Source of the DNA: Legionella spiritensis
GTDB lineage: Bacteria; Pseudomonadota; Gammaproteobacteria; Legionellales; Legionellaceae
Direction: 5' to 3'
Assembly (NCBI RefSeq): GCF_900186965.1
Contig: NZ_LT906457.1
Coordinates: 3,188,501 to 3,252,500 of the forward strand
DNA: 64,000 nt
The position numbers and the translations under genes are program-made. The notes under the pieces are model-generated. The model was not told the DNA's origin. It did not search any database and saw nothing but the letters and a program-made list of their open reading frames with translations. Of the stretch, positions 46,731-55,142 are shown in pieces (the stretch's first letter is position 1; each line of letters starts with the position of its first letter).

Positions 46731-47843
46731 ATGAACGCTATGACGTCCTTACAAACACTGCTCAGGCAGCGCCATGAAATCCCTTTTGCAGAATTCATGC
46801 AACACGCCTTGTACGCCCCTGACGGTGGTTATTATACTTCGGGACTGCAGAAATTCGGCCCCGAGGGGGATTTTATCACAGCCCCGGAATTAACACCGCT
46901 TTTCGGCCAGACCCTGGCGCAACAATGCCTGCAACTGTTCACGACCATCAATGACCCTGTTGTGTTTGAATTTGGTGCCGGTTCCGGCCGCCTGTGTGTG
47001 GATTTGCTCGCTCAACTGGAGCGCCTGCAATCCCTGCCGACACACTATGATATCCTGGAGGTCAGCGGCCATCTTCGTCATCGTCAACAGGCACTGGTCG
47101 AGCAGGAAATTCCTCATCTGGCTAACCGGGTACGCTGGCTGGATCGCTGGCCAAAAAAACCGTTTTGCGGCGTGATGATCGCCAACGAAATCCTGGACGC
47201 CATGCCGGTACACCGTTTTATGCAGACAACATCCGGACTCTGCGAGAGCATGGTGACGTTAAATTCCGCGGGGGAATTACAGGAGCGGTTTAAACCGTGT
47301 ACCAATCAGCGCCTGCTGGATTACATACAAAGGAACCTGCCGTCCCTGCCGCCGTCCTACCAGTCGGAAGTCAATCTGTTTATTGACGACTGGCTTCAGG
47401 AGTGCGGTCAAATACTGGCGCAAGGTGCCATGCTGATTTTCGATTATGGTTTCCCACGCCATGAATACTATCATCCTGACAGGCATCAAGGCACCTTGAT
47501 GTGCCATTATCATCACCAGGCCCATAGCAATCCTTTGGTGCATATCGGCGAACAGGATATCACCGCCCACGTCGATTTTACCCACGTTGCCGAAGCGGGG
47601 CATGCCGCCGGCTTTCATGTAAGCGGCTATACCAATCAAGCCTCTTTTTTGCTGGCGAACGGTTTGCTAAGCTTACTGGAAGCAATTGAGGACAAACGTA
47701 CGCTGTTTCGCGCCCAACAGGCCGTCAAACGATTGATCCAGCCCGATGAAATGGGCGAACTCTTCAAGGTTATAGCCCTGACCAAACAGATAGACGTTCC
47801 TCTGCAAGGTTTTCAATGGCATGATAAACGAGCGAGTTTATGA
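46731..47843 (+). CDS. SAM-dependent methyltransferase, MidA/NDUFAF7 family
   Basis: A 370-aa class I methyltransferase of the family of mitochondrial NDUFAF7, which methylates an arginine in a complex I subunit. The N-terminal block IPFAEFMQHALYAPDGGYYTS is diagnostic. It is followed by GDFITAPELTPLFGQTLAQQ, the SAM motif VFEFGAGSGRLCVDLL, and the family-specific NEILDAMPVHRF. I chose the ATG at 46731; an ATG three codons later is equally possible. Its stop overlaps the pterin-synthase start by 4 bp, so the two are co-translated. A bacterial target is not established. Confidence 0.88.
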   Translation: MNAMTSLQTLLRQRHEIPFAEFMQHALYAPDGGYYTSGLQKFGPEGDFITAPELTPLFGQTLAQQCLQLFTTINDPVVFEFGAGSGRLCVDLLAQLERLQSLPTHYDILEVSGHLRHRQQALVEQEIPHLANRVRWLDRWPKKPFCGVMIANEILDAMPVHRFMQTTSGLCESMVTLNSAGELQERFKPCTNQRLLDYIQRNLPSLPPSYQSEVNLFIDDWLQECGQILAQGAMLIFDYGFPRHEYYHPDRHQGTLMCHYHHQAHSNPLVHIGEQDITAHVDFTHVAEAGHAAGFHVSGYTNQASFLLANGLLSLLEAIEDKRTLFRAQQAVKRLIQPDEMGELFKVIALTKQIDVPLQGFQWHDKRASL

Positions 47844-48358
47844 CTATGAGCAGATATTTAACAACCGTGGAATTACAAAAAGAATCGATGAAATTTTCCG
47901 CGGGCCACACCACCCTGTTTTCCGCAACCGAGCGCGAACCTCTGCACGGCCATATGTATACCGTCTATCTGGCATTGACGACCTGGGTGGAAGAAAACGG
48001 CATGACGTTTGATTACCGTTACTACAAGGATCGGATCCATCAGTTATGCCGGCATCTCAATCAAACGTTTTTGATGCCAAAATTTTCGCCTTTCCTTACG
48101 TTTGCCGAAGACGACACGTATTATTATTTTACGTTCAACCATAAAAAAATTCCTTTTCTTAAAGAAGACGTGACCATCATGCCCCTCACCAATATTACGG
48201 TTGAGGAACTGTCGCGCTGGTTTGTGGAAGAATTAATCAAGGATCGCGAGGAATTAATACGACACCGCATTGAAAAAATTGTCATTAAAGTGTTTTCCGC
48301 CCCGGGGCAATCAGCCAGCCATCAATGGCTGCGCCCGCAAGAAAGCGGACAGGAGTAA
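47840..48358 (+). CDS. 6-pyruvoyltetrahydropterin synthase/QueD family protein
   Basis: A 172-aa T-fold enzyme. The zinc ligands are visible as the His in MKFSAGHTTLF and the HxH of PLHGHMYTVYLAL. Residues VEENGMTFDYRYYKDRI and NITVEELSRWFVEELI match the substrate-binding strands. Family members make 6-pyruvoyl-tetrahydropterin, 7,8-dihydropterins or carboxy-tetrahydropterin for queuosine. The adjacent pteridine-reductase-like SDR favours a pterin-cofactor role over queuosine here. The start overlaps the methyltransferase stop. A C-terminal QSGQE tail is unstructured. Confidence 0.85.
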   Translation: MTMSRYLTTVELQKESMKFSAGHTTLFSATEREPLHGHMYTVYLALTTWVEENGMTFDYRYYKDRIHQLCRHLNQTFLMPKFSPFLTFAEDDTYYYFTFNHKKIPFLKEDVTIMPLTNITVEELSRWFVEELIKDREELIRHRIEKIVIKVFSAPGQSASHQWLRPQESGQE

Positions 48359-48401
48359 TGTACGATTTTCCCTGCCGGCGTCATTACCGGAACATCCGGC
48401 T

Positions 48402-50582
48402 ATGAATAAGATCGTTAGAGTATGCCTGCCAAACACCAGCCGCGACTATTTTGATTATCTGGCCAATGATGGCACACTTCCGGCCATAGGGGCGCGAGTC
48501 GCTGTGCCGTTTCGCCATAAAACACGAATCGGCGTGGTCATAGCCATTGATGAGCAAAAAGGCAGCGACCGCGCGCTAAAAACCATTCTCACGATCCTTG
48601 ATGAACAGCCCCTGTTAAGTCCATCCATTCTGCAATTAGGTCATTGGGTGAGCCGTTATTATCAGTCACCGCTTTCGGAAGTGATGTCTCTGATGCTGCC
48701 CAAAAAATATCGTCTCGGGGAAGCGGCACAGCTACCTTACTGCGATTATTATCAACTGGCCATGCCAGCCGATACCGCCCACACCTTGCTTTCAAGGCAA
48801 GCCGGCAAACAACACGCGTTGATCGACGTTCTCAATCAATCGTCCGGGGCTGTAACCAGAAAAGAGCTGACTCAGGCGGGATTCAGCGCCGCACAGATGA
48901 ACGCGTTACTGAAACTGGGCGTAATAACCCATTTCCGGCAGGCGGATATTCCGCGACACCATCGGCCATCCCGGGAACAACCGCTGTTGTTACACGAGGA
49001 GCAGGCGAGTGCCGTTGCAACCATTCTCGGGCATGGCGCCGCGTATCATTGTTTTTTATTACAAGGCGTGACCGGCAGCGGTAAAACCGAAGTGTACCTG
49101 CAGGTTATCGCCGGTGTTTTGGCTAGAGAGCGGCAAGTCCTGATTCTGGTTCCCGAGATTGGCTTGACGCCTCAGCTTCTGGCTCGTTTTCAGGCACGAT
49201 TTGATCAGCCTATGGTCGTTATTCATTCCGGCTTGAATGAGCGGGAAAGGCAACAGGCCTGGCATCTGGCGCAAGCCGGTCGCGTGAAACTGGTGATCGG
49301 AACACGGGCCGCCGTGTTTACCCCCATGCCAGCGCTGGGTCTGATTGTTGTTGATGAGGAACACGACGCCTCCTTGAAACAAGCCGAGGGCGTTCGTTAT
49401 TCCGCGCGTGATACCGCATTGATGCGCGCGCATCAGAGCGATATTCCTATCATCCTTGGTTCGGCAACCCCAAGCCTTGAAAGTCTGCAAAACTGCCGAC
49501 AGGGAAAATATACCCTGTTACGTCTGCGCCAGAAAGCGATAAACCAGAATCCGCTTCATATCCAGATTGCGGACATGCGCAACGTCTTGCTTCAGCATGG
49601 CCTGGCACCGGTCACCCTGCAAGCCATCGCAACGCATCTGCAAAACCATAATCAGGTTCTGGTCTTTATTAACCGCCGCGGTTTCGCGCCGGTATTATTA
49701 TGCCATCAATGCGGCTGGATGGTGGATTGCCGCGCCTGCGACAGCCACATGACCTATCATCGCCGCAGTCAGCGCGTTATTTGCCATCATTGCGGCCTGA
49801 GCACCCCGGTACCAGCCCTGTGCCAACACTGCCAAAGCACGGAATTAATTCCCATAGGAGCCGGCACGCAACGTCTGCACGACTATCTTTCCGAGCAGTT
49901 TCCGGAAACCCGGGTACTTCGTGTCGACAGGGATGAAGTGCGTGGGAAGCATGAACTTGACGCTCGTCTGGAACAGATCCACCGGGGCGAGGCGCAATTA
50001 ATCGTGGGCACACAAATGCTCGCGAAAGGCCATCATTTCCCCAGACTGACTCTGGTAGTGGTTGTCGATGCCGACGCCGGCTTTTACAATCAGGATTTCC
50101 GCGCCCTCGAACGTCTCGGCCAGTTATTAACCCAGGTTGCAGGACGGGCGGGGCGGGCCGACAAGGACGGCCAGGTCATTATCCAAACCCATCTCCCGCA
50201 ACATCCGCTGCTCAATCTGCTGGTGCAGGAAGGTTACGACGCGTTTGCCAGCGCGCTGCTTGACATGCGGCAACAAGCCGCCTTACCGCCTTATCACTAC
50301 CTCGCGGTCATTCGCGCCCAGGATAAAAAAGCGCAGTCTTTGCTGCAATTTCTCCACGCCATCAAGGATCACCTGCGCAACCAGCCGGTTCAGGTGCTTG
50401 GGCCCGCTCCGGCGCCGCTGGCGCGCAAGGCTCATCAGCATCGCATGCAATTGCTGCTGAAATCGCCGTCGCGTACAACGCTACAGGGAACATTGACTGG
50501 ATTACGAGAGTGGTTAACAATAAATAAATTAACCCGCAACGTCCGCTGGAACGTGGACGTTGATCCCATGGATCTGTCATGA
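48402..50582 (+). CDS. priA: Primosomal replication restart helicase PriA
   Basis: PriA is the DEAH-type helicase that reloads the replisome at collapsed forks. The start MNKIVRVCLPNTSRDYFDYL at 48402 matches the family N-terminus. The longer open frame upstream overlaps the pterin-synthase gene and is not used. Visible parts are the DNA-binding domain, Walker A GVTGSGKTEVYLQ, DEEH in IVVDEEHDASLKQ, the zinc-binding cysteines (LCHQCGWMVDCRACDSH and CHHCGLSTP with CQHC), and the helicase motif VAGRAGRADKDG. Length 726 aa is typical. It overlaps the thioesterase gene by 4 bp. Confidence 0.96.
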   Translation: MNKIVRVCLPNTSRDYFDYLANDGTLPAIGARVAVPFRHKTRIGVVIAIDEQKGSDRALKTILTILDEQPLLSPSILQLGHWVSRYYQSPLSEVMSLMLPKKYRLGEAAQLPYCDYYQLAMPADTAHTLLSRQAGKQHALIDVLNQSSGAVTRKELTQAGFSAAQMNALLKLGVITHFRQADIPRHHRPSREQPLLLHEEQASAVATILGHGAAYHCFLLQGVTGSGKTEVYLQVIAGVLARERQVLILVPEIGLTPQLLARFQARFDQPMVVIHSGLNERERQQAWHLAQAGRVKLVIGTRAAVFTPMPALGLIVVDEEHDASLKQAEGVRYSARDTALMRAHQSDIPIILGSATPSLESLQNCRQGKYTLLRLRQKAINQNPLHIQIADMRNVLLQHGLAPVTLQAIATHLQNHNQVLVFINRRGFAPVLLCHQCGWMVDCRACDSHMTYHRRSQRVICHHCGLSTPVPALCQHCQSTELIPIGAGTQRLHDYLSEQFPETRVLRVDRDEVRGKHELDARLEQIHRGEAQLIVGTQMLAKGHHFPRLTLVVVVDADAGFYNQDFRALERLGQLLTQVAGRAGRADKDGQVIIQTHLPQHPLLNLLVQEGYDAFASALLDMRQQAALPPYHYLAVIRAQDKKAQSLLQFLHAIKDHLRNQPVQVLGPAPAPLARKAHQHRMQLLLKSPSRTTLQGTLTGLREWLTINKLTRNVRWNVDVDPMDLS

Positions 50583-50974
50583 CTGAAAAAAAAATCACGA
50601 TTCACCAGAAAACCTTTGCAATTGAATGGGGTGATATGGACGCGCTTGGGCATGTCAATAACACGCGTTACTTTGATTATTTTCAACAGGCCCGGATCGA
50701 ATGGCTGGAAAACCTCCATCTGGACATGAAGCAACCCGCAGGACCTGTAGTCATTCACGTGGGATGCACGTTTTTAAAACCGGTGGTTTATCCGGCTACC
50801 CTGACCATAAAAAGCAGCGCCCACAGCCTGGGACGCTCCAGTTTTATCATCGATTACGACTTGTATCAGAGCGAGCAGTTGGTGGCGCAAGGCACCTCAA
50901 AAATCGTCTGGGTGGATTACCGCAAAAATCAATCCGTACCGGTGCCTGATACCATTCGCAAGTTGTTTGAGTAA
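50579..50974 (+). CDS. Acyl-CoA thioesterase, YbgC/4-hydroxybenzoyl-CoA thioesterase type
   Basis: A 131-aa hot-dog thioesterase. The diagnostic block WGDMDALGHVNNTRYFDYFQQARIEW is split here as WGDMDALGHVNN and TRYFDYFQQARIEW and carries the catalytic Asp. LKPVVYPATLTI and GRSSFIIDYDL complete the fold. It overlaps priA by 4 bp, so it is translationally coupled with it. Substrate unknown. Its 3' end is immediately followed by the AGGCTCTGTG-ended repeat. Confidence 0.88.
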   Translation: MTEKKITIHQKTFAIEWGDMDALGHVNNTRYFDYFQQARIEWLENLHLDMKQPAGPVVIHVGCTFLKPVVYPATLTIKSSAHSLGRSSFIIDYDLYQSEQLVAQGTSKIVWVDYRKNQSVPVPDTIRKLFE

Positions 50975-50978
50975 TCCC

Positions 50979-51074
50979 AGGCTCTGTGAATCAATTTTTT
51001 CGCAAAACGAAAATGTGGATAATGGCGCCAATTAGCCGCATTTGCAGCTGGGAAAATTTTGGTGCACAGAGCCT
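50979..51074. repeat. AGGCTCTGTG-ended inverted-repeat element, full copy
   Basis: A 96-bp element with ends AGGCTCTGTG (50979-50988) and CACAGAGCCT (51065-51074), in which longer end sequences also pair imperfectly (ATCAATTTTTTCGC against GGGAAAATTTTGGT). It lies between the convergent thioesterase and 329-aa genes, and it supplies the first two bases of the TAG stop (minus strand) of the latter. The ends look like insertion-sequence terminal repeats, but no transposase is inside. A half copy is at 56264-56296. Confidence 0.75.
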
Positions 51075-52062
51075 ATAATAAAAGCAGCGTCTTTTCATCC
51101 GGCTGCCCATCGTCTGGTTCTTCCCCATGGAAGGGATAACGTTCATCAAGCACCCTATGGGTGAAAATAGCCTGGTAGAACGCCGTTGTACCGCCGTCCC
51201 GACCACGCCGCGGATGATCGATAGCCTCTTTGGCTATCTCGACAAGATCACGGTACAGTTGTCTGGTTTCCTCTTCTGTTGCTCGCGAGTTCCCTTGCCA
51301 TAGGTTGATCCGCTCAAGCATCTCATATACCCGGTGAGGCAACCGCCTGCCTTCATGCTCTACACCGCCGCTGAAAAACCAAACACCACCTACTTTCCAT
51401 TTGGTATGCAGAATATGGGCCTGGATATTGCTTATCGTGTCCGCCAGAGAATCGGTATCCGGTTGCCAGTCCAGCGTCTCTTCATCCGCTGTTAATTGTT
51501 CGTTAAAGGCGGCGACCAGCGCCTTGTCCTTGATTAAATCATAGCGTTCACCACGCATAAATTGCTCATCCGTGATGTCCGGCAATAGCTGCTCGTAATG
51601 AAACAAAGGAATAATTTGATAACCCTGCTCAAGGAACTGTTCGTATTGTCGGGACGACAAGGTGGTTTCAGCCGCACTGTTGATGATGGCCCACATGGTT
51701 TTAATTTCAGGAGCTATTTTATACTCCGCCAGCCTGGCTTTTCCCTGCTTTTGATAATATTGATTAAACCGCTCTTCCTCATGCCGGGCCAGGTAAGCGC
51801 GCATGACTTGCGCTAATAAACGATTTCCCGCCCGCACAGGATTATTACGATCCACAGAAAACTCCAGTTTTGCCAGAACTTCAATAATGGCCAGAACCTC
51901 TCTATCACCGCCCTGGTCTACTATTTTCCGGGCCAACGCCTGTTTTTCCTCTCCTGAAACAGCAGACGTTTGCTTATACTGCTCCCTTGTTAATCCAACA
52001 TGCAGTAAAAAACGATGAGGCGTAACAGAACTTAAAAGCGATTCGATAATAGCGCCGGGCAT
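51073..52062 (-). CDS. Unknown 329-aa protein, Dot/Icm effector candidate with PmrA box
   Basis: No family recognised. The product is soluble, helical and acidic, starting MPGAIIESLLSSVTPHRFLL. A glutamate/aspartate-rich C-terminus (HGEEPDDGQPDEKTLLLL) resembles the E-block plus hydrophobic tail described for Legionella Dot/Icm substrates. AAGGAA lies 6 nt before the ATG. Upstream is a strong PmrA-type tandem box with a -10 at the expected distance (52099-52130). The TAG stop is partly made by the 50979-51074 repeat. Effector status is an inference from promoter and tail, not proven. Confidence 0.65.
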   Translation of the reverse strand: MPGAIIESLLSSVTPHRFLLHVGLTREQYKQTSAVSGEEKQALARKIVDQGGDREVLAIIEVLAKLEFSVDRNNPVRAGNRLLAQVMRAYLARHEEERFNQYYQKQGKARLAEYKIAPEIKTMWAIINSAAETTLSSRQYEQFLEQGYQIIPLFHYEQLLPDITDEQFMRGERYDLIKDKALVAAFNEQLTADEETLDWQPDTDSLADTISNIQAHILHTKWKVGGVWFFSGGVEHEGRRLPHRVYEMLERINLWQGNSRATEEETRQLYRDLVEIAKEAIDHPRRGRDGGTTAFYQAIFTHRVLDERYPFHGEEPDDGQPDEKTLLLL

Positions 52063-52098
52063 AGGTGTTTCCTTCAGGATAAGGATTGCTGAAAATAA

Positions 52099-52130
52099 AT
52101 TGTACGCAGAAATTATTAAGTCAATATTAA
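52099..52130 (-). promoter_or_regulatory. PmrA-type tandem box and -10 upstream of the 329-aa gene
   Basis: On the minus strand: CTTAATATTGACTTAAT (52130 to 52114), a perfect YTTAAK-N5-YTTAAK. A 9-nt gap and the -10 hexamer TACAAT (52104 to 52099) follow. The Legionella form CTTAATATT-N2-CTTAATATT is matched with one difference. The start codon is 36 nt downstream. This is the best of three such boxes in the window. Confidence 0.65.
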
Positions 52131-52173
52131 GGTGTGTTTTTCCTGCTATAGTTAACAGGAAACAGGAGAGAAT

Positions 52174-53025
52174 ATGTGCCGTCTGGTTGCCTATCTTGGC
52201 GATAAAGTCCTGCTGGAAGAAGTGTTAGTCAAGCCGGCCAATTCCATCATTATGCAAAGTCTGCACGCGCGTGAAACCGATGTTCCGACTAATGGCGACG
52301 GTTTTGGCCTCGGCTGGTATGCCCATCATATCAGTAAGGAACCCGCCTTGTTCAAATCCATTTCTCCGGCCTGGAATGACCAGAATTTATTGCATTTGAC
52401 CGCTAAAGTGGAATCCACCTGCTTTTTTGCCCATGTACGAGCCGCCAGCGAAGGCGGGGTGACCCATTATAATTGTCATCCTTTTATTCATCGTGAATGG
52501 ATGTTAATCCATAATGGCGGGATTGCCGATTTCATGCCGGTTAAAAGACACTTAAGGCATTTGCTGGATGATGACATTTACAACTGGATCAAAGGGGAAA
52601 CGGATTCGGAACATTTTTTTGCCTTGTTTCTGCAACTCGCCAAAGAGAAAGACTTGTCTCAGCTATCCGTCGCCGCCGATGTATTCCAGGCCACCATTGA
52701 AAAAGTCAACGCCCTGGTAGCACAATTTGGCACACAGGATGATTCCTATTTTAATATCTGCATTACTGACGGGCGTCGCCTGCTGGCCACCCGTTATTGT
52801 TCCGGTAAAAAAACATCGCCGGATTCGCTGCATTATTTTTCCGGCCACTGCTTTACACCGAATCCCCTGCGAAACGACATAAAGGAAAACCATTCGGAAA
52901 GTCATCACGCGGTGTTAATCGCCTCTGAAAAATTGACGCGATTGGATGCTCAATGGGAGGATGTGCCAGTCAATCATATGCTGCTTGTTGATGATGACAG
53001 ACGGATCCAGCTTCGACCGCTGTAA
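52174..53025 (+). CDS. Class II glutamine amidotransferase, YafJ-like
   Basis: A 283-aa Ntn-hydrolase. The product begins MCRLVAYLGDKV, giving N-terminal Cys nucleophile after Met removal, as in YafJ/DUG3/EgtC amidotransferases. Substrate loops NGDGFGLGWYA, FFAHVRAAS, NCHPFIHREWMLIHNGGIADF and the later SEHFFALFLQL are typical. It has no partner synthetase domain, so it acts as a glutaminase-like hydrolase or on a gamma-glutamyl compound. The start is fixed by the conserved MCR. It is divergent from the 329-aa effector candidate. Confidence 0.88.
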   Translation: MCRLVAYLGDKVLLEEVLVKPANSIIMQSLHARETDVPTNGDGFGLGWYAHHISKEPALFKSISPAWNDQNLLHLTAKVESTCFFAHVRAASEGGVTHYNCHPFIHREWMLIHNGGIADFMPVKRHLRHLLDDDIYNWIKGETDSEHFFALFLQLAKEKDLSQLSVAADVFQATIEKVNALVAQFGTQDDSYFNICITDGRRLLATRYCSGKKTSPDSLHYFSGHCFTPNPLRNDIKENHSESHHAVLIASEKLTRLDAQWEDVPVNHMLLVDDDRRIQLRPL

Positions 53026-53035
53026 TAAACAGGCA

Positions 53036-53488
53036 TCAAAGATGTAGCGCTTCGGCGCTCTTGCTGACGGTACTGACCGGTTTTGTCTGGTAAGACAACA
53101 AACGCAATTGCATCAGGGATTGGCGAATGCGCTCCTGAGCCACTATTTTGGGCCAGCATAACATATCATTGAAGGGTTTTTTATGTAATTTATAAATTCT
53201 TGCAAACGCATGCCGCATGCCTTCGGAATCCGACCAGGCAATCATGGGCAAAGACGGATTGTTTTGCCAGATCAAATCTGCCAGGGCCGGGCCATTACAG
53301 TGCAAACCATCACTCGCGCCCAAATCACCATCCATAATAATCAGAGACGGCAACTCCTGGGCAATAGCGCTCAAGGCACTTATACTGTCGCCAACCGTCG
53401 TTACCTGCACATGAGGGTGCACCTCCTGTAACAAACGAGTCAGGCAAAACGCATTGAATGTATTGTCCTCGACAATTAATACACGCAT
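53036..53488 (-). CDS. Single-domain response regulator (receiver protein)
   Basis: A 150-aa stand-alone receiver domain: acidic pair in VLIVEDNTFN (Glu7, Asp8), phospho-acceptor Asp53 in LIIMDGDLG, Ser/Thr switch in MIAWSDSEG and Lys in HKKP. No DNA-binding output domain follows; the last ~30 residues are a short tail. It probably works by protein contact or as a phosphate sink. No histidine kinase is adjacent. Its promoter carries a PmrA-type box (53515-53547), so it may itself be under two-component control. Confidence 0.88.
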   Translation of the reverse strand: MRVLIVEDNTFNAFCLTRLLQEVHPHVQVTTVGDSISALSAIAQELPSLIIMDGDLGASDGLHCNGPALADLIWQNNPSLPMIAWSDSEGMRHAFARIYKLHKKPFNDMLCWPKIVAQERIRQSLMQLRLLSYQTKPVSTVSKSAEALHL

Positions 53489-53514
53489 GAAAGCTCCCTT
53501 TGACTATTGAAAAT

Positions 53515-53547
53515 AGTATAACGGGGAAACCTTAAGAAAAACTTAAG
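53515..53547 (-). promoter_or_regulatory. PmrA-type tandem box and -10 upstream of the response regulator
   Basis: On the minus strand: CTTAAGTTTTTCTTAAG (53547 to 53531), a perfect YTTAAK-N5-YTTAAK of the enteric PmrA form. A 10-nt gap and TATACT (53520 to 53515) follow. The start codon is 26 nt further. Spacing matches the two other boxes in this window. Confidence 0.55.
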
Positions 53548-53705
53548 ACTCATCATCAATTATTTGCACAAAATTTATCCTATGTTTACTATTGTTATTG
53601 CGCTTTGGATATAAGACAACAGGCCACAATCGTTTATAGAATCAAAACGTCTGGTTTGATGTTCTTTATGGGGGTTTGTGACAATTGTTTCACGAGATTG
53701 CAAGT

Positions 53706-53808
53706 GCGGCCGTATTGCGGGTTTTATGACCAAATCTCGTACTCAGAGCAGGTGGGTACCTGTATAAACGTTATCTCCCATTACGGATTCGCCCGCATAG
53801 CGGGCTAT
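53706..53808. repeat. REP-like dispersed element, copy C
   Basis: A 103-bp, somewhat diverged copy with GCGGCCGTATTGCGGGTTTTA at its left (21 bp, 53706-53726) and a TTACGGATTCG...GCGGGCTAT right half. It has lost the GTAGCCCG left tip of copies A and D. It sits immediately downstream of rpiA (leftward). Confidence 0.7.
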
Positions 53809-53818
53809 TGGGTATCAT

Positions 53819-54466
53819 TTACAATGGTTGCACACCCTGACTTCCGGCAACCAGCACTTTATCCGCGGTACGTTTGGCGAACAGGCCGCTTTCCACAACA
53901 CCGGGGATCAATTTGATGGCTTCCTCAAGGGCAATGGGCGTTGTTATTTCCAAATTAAAGACATCCAGAATGATGTTGCCATTGTCTGTTATAAATCCCT
54001 CCCGGTATTCCGGATCACCACCCAGCTTCACGAGCTCACGGGCTACGTAACTTCTTGCAAGAGGCAATACCTCAACGGCGAGAGGAAAATGCCCCAGGCG
54101 TTTGACTACCTTCGACTCATCGACGATGCAGAGGAATTGGCTGGCCACAGTCGCGATAATTTTTTCGCGTGTTAACGCACCGCCGCCACCCTTGATCATC
54201 TCATGTCGTTCGGTGACCTCGTCTGCGCCATCTACATAAATATTCAAATCACCGGCTGCATTTAAGTCGATCACTGGAATACCCAGTGCCCGCAATCGGG
54301 CTTCCGTCGCCCTGGAACTGGCTACACAGGCGTCAATGCGATGCTTGACGGTCGCCAGTTGATCAATAAAAAAATTAACGGTCGAACCTGTTCCGACACC
54401 AATAACCGTTTCGTTATCCAGGTATTCCAGCGCCGCGCGGGCGGCTTTCAATTTTAAATCACTCAT
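53819..54466 (-). CDS. rpiA: Ribose-5-phosphate isomerase A
   Basis: RpiA interconverts ribose-5-phosphate and ribulose-5-phosphate in the pentose phosphate pathway. Length 215 aa is typical. The motifs are complete: [45 protein letters not shown] (read as consecutive blocks DGADEV and [11 protein letters not shown], with catalytic Asp and Lys). [11 protein letters not shown] and EVLPLA follow. Transcribed leftward, probably alone; its end abuts REP-like copy C. Confidence 0.96.
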   Translation of the reverse strand: MSDLKLKAARAALEYLDNETVIGVGTGSTVNFFIDQLATVKHRIDACVASSRATEARLRALGIPVIDLNAAGDLNIYVDGADEVTERHEMIKGGGGALTREKIIATVASQFLCIVDESKVVKRLGHFPLAVEVLPLARSYVARELVKLGGDPEYREGFITDNGNIILDVFNLEITTPIALEEAIKLIPGVVESGLFAKRTADKVLVAGSQGVQPL

Positions 54467-54518
54467 GGGTTATGTCCGATGGTTGTTATCTTCCGGAGGT
54501 ATATTCTAACCCACATTC

Positions 54519-54833
54519 CTACTGACCTACAGACGGAGCCTCTAATGGGACTGCCGGAGTATTCACGGATTTGGTAGCCGGTTTTTTAGCGCTCATCGCA
54601 TCGGAAGACGACGAGCCGCCCCCGGAACCACTGGCACTACTGTCCGCTGATGATCCAGTTGAAGAATAACCATTCTGGTGTGCGGTATCGTCGGAATAAT
54701 AATTCATACTTGATGAATGGCTCTCCGACTCGCCCATCAAATCGCGAATGGCATCGCAACCGGCCAGGAGAACGGGCATGGTGACGATCAGAGAAAAGGT
54801 TATCAACGAGTTGCTCAACTTGATTTTTTGCAT
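54519..54833 (-). CDS. Small Ser/Gly-rich lipoprotein
   Basis: The ATG at 54833 gives a 104-aa product with a clean type II signal peptide: basic MQKIKLSNS, a hydrophobic core, and lipobox LLAGC. The mature part is almost entirely low-complexity: NYYSDDTAHQNGYSS, then a run of Ser and Gly, then a P/A/V tail ending LEAPSVGQ. No Asp at +2 is evident other than the D directly after the Cys (C-D), a possible inner-membrane retention signal by the enteric rule. No function recognised. Confidence 0.65.
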   Translation of the reverse strand: MQKIKLSNSLITFSLIVTMPVLLAGCDAIRDLMGESESHSSSMNYYSDDTAHQNGYSSTGSSADSSASGSGGGSSSSDAMSAKKPATKSVNTPAVPLEAPSVGQ

Positions 54834-55142
54834 GGTATCATCCTTGGGAATGTTTGATAGAATTACGTTTTTTAATCTTAACGGCGGCACCCTGTAAAAT
54901 AAAGCCTGGCCATCCGCTGATTTTTAAATCATACAACCTTCACGTTCAACAATAAACACCGGGTTTGTAGAAATGAAAACCGCAACCATTTTTTTGTTTT
55001 GCCCGATAGATTTGTCGGGTTGTCCATAGACAACACAACCTAAAAAAAAATGAGTCAAAGTTGAACGGAATCATCAAATTTCCGTTGGGATAAAAAATGA
55101 TTATGCGTATACTGGCTACCAACTTGTTAGTAAGGACGAACT
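54834..55142. other. 309-bp divergent intergenic region
   Basis: It separates the leftward lipoprotein gene from the rightward cystathionine beta-synthase-like gene. The right end carries a good sigma-70 promoter (55085-55113). A short CCCGA...TCGGG hairpin lies near 55004-55021 with no T-run. Nothing else recognised. Confidence 0.5.
55085..55113 (+). promoter_or_regulatory. Sigma-70 promoter of the cystathionine beta-synthase-like gene
   Basis: TTGGGA (55085-55090), a 17-nt spacer, and TATACT (55108-55113). The start codon is 30 nt downstream, with AAGGA about 6 nt before it. Confidence 0.6.

Larger units (their letters stand above)
53489..53818. other. 330-bp intergenic region with PmrA-type promoter and REP-like copy C
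   Basis: The left part holds the leftward promoter of the response regulator (53515-53547). The right part (53706-53808) is a REP-like element that runs up to the rpiA stop. Between them is plain A/T-rich sequence. No convincing gene was seen on either strand. Confidence 0.6.

Noticed and set aside
48270-48401. Upstream extension of priA
   Set aside because: It overlaps the pterin synthase gene in another frame; PriA homology starts at MNKIVRVCLPN (48402).
50979-51074. Complete insertion sequence at the AGGCTCTGTG element
   Set aside because: At 96 bp it has no room for a transposase; it can only be a MITE or a remnant.
53605-53916. 103-aa plus-strand frame between the response regulator and rpiA
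   Set aside because: Most of it is REP-like copy C followed by antisense rpiA.
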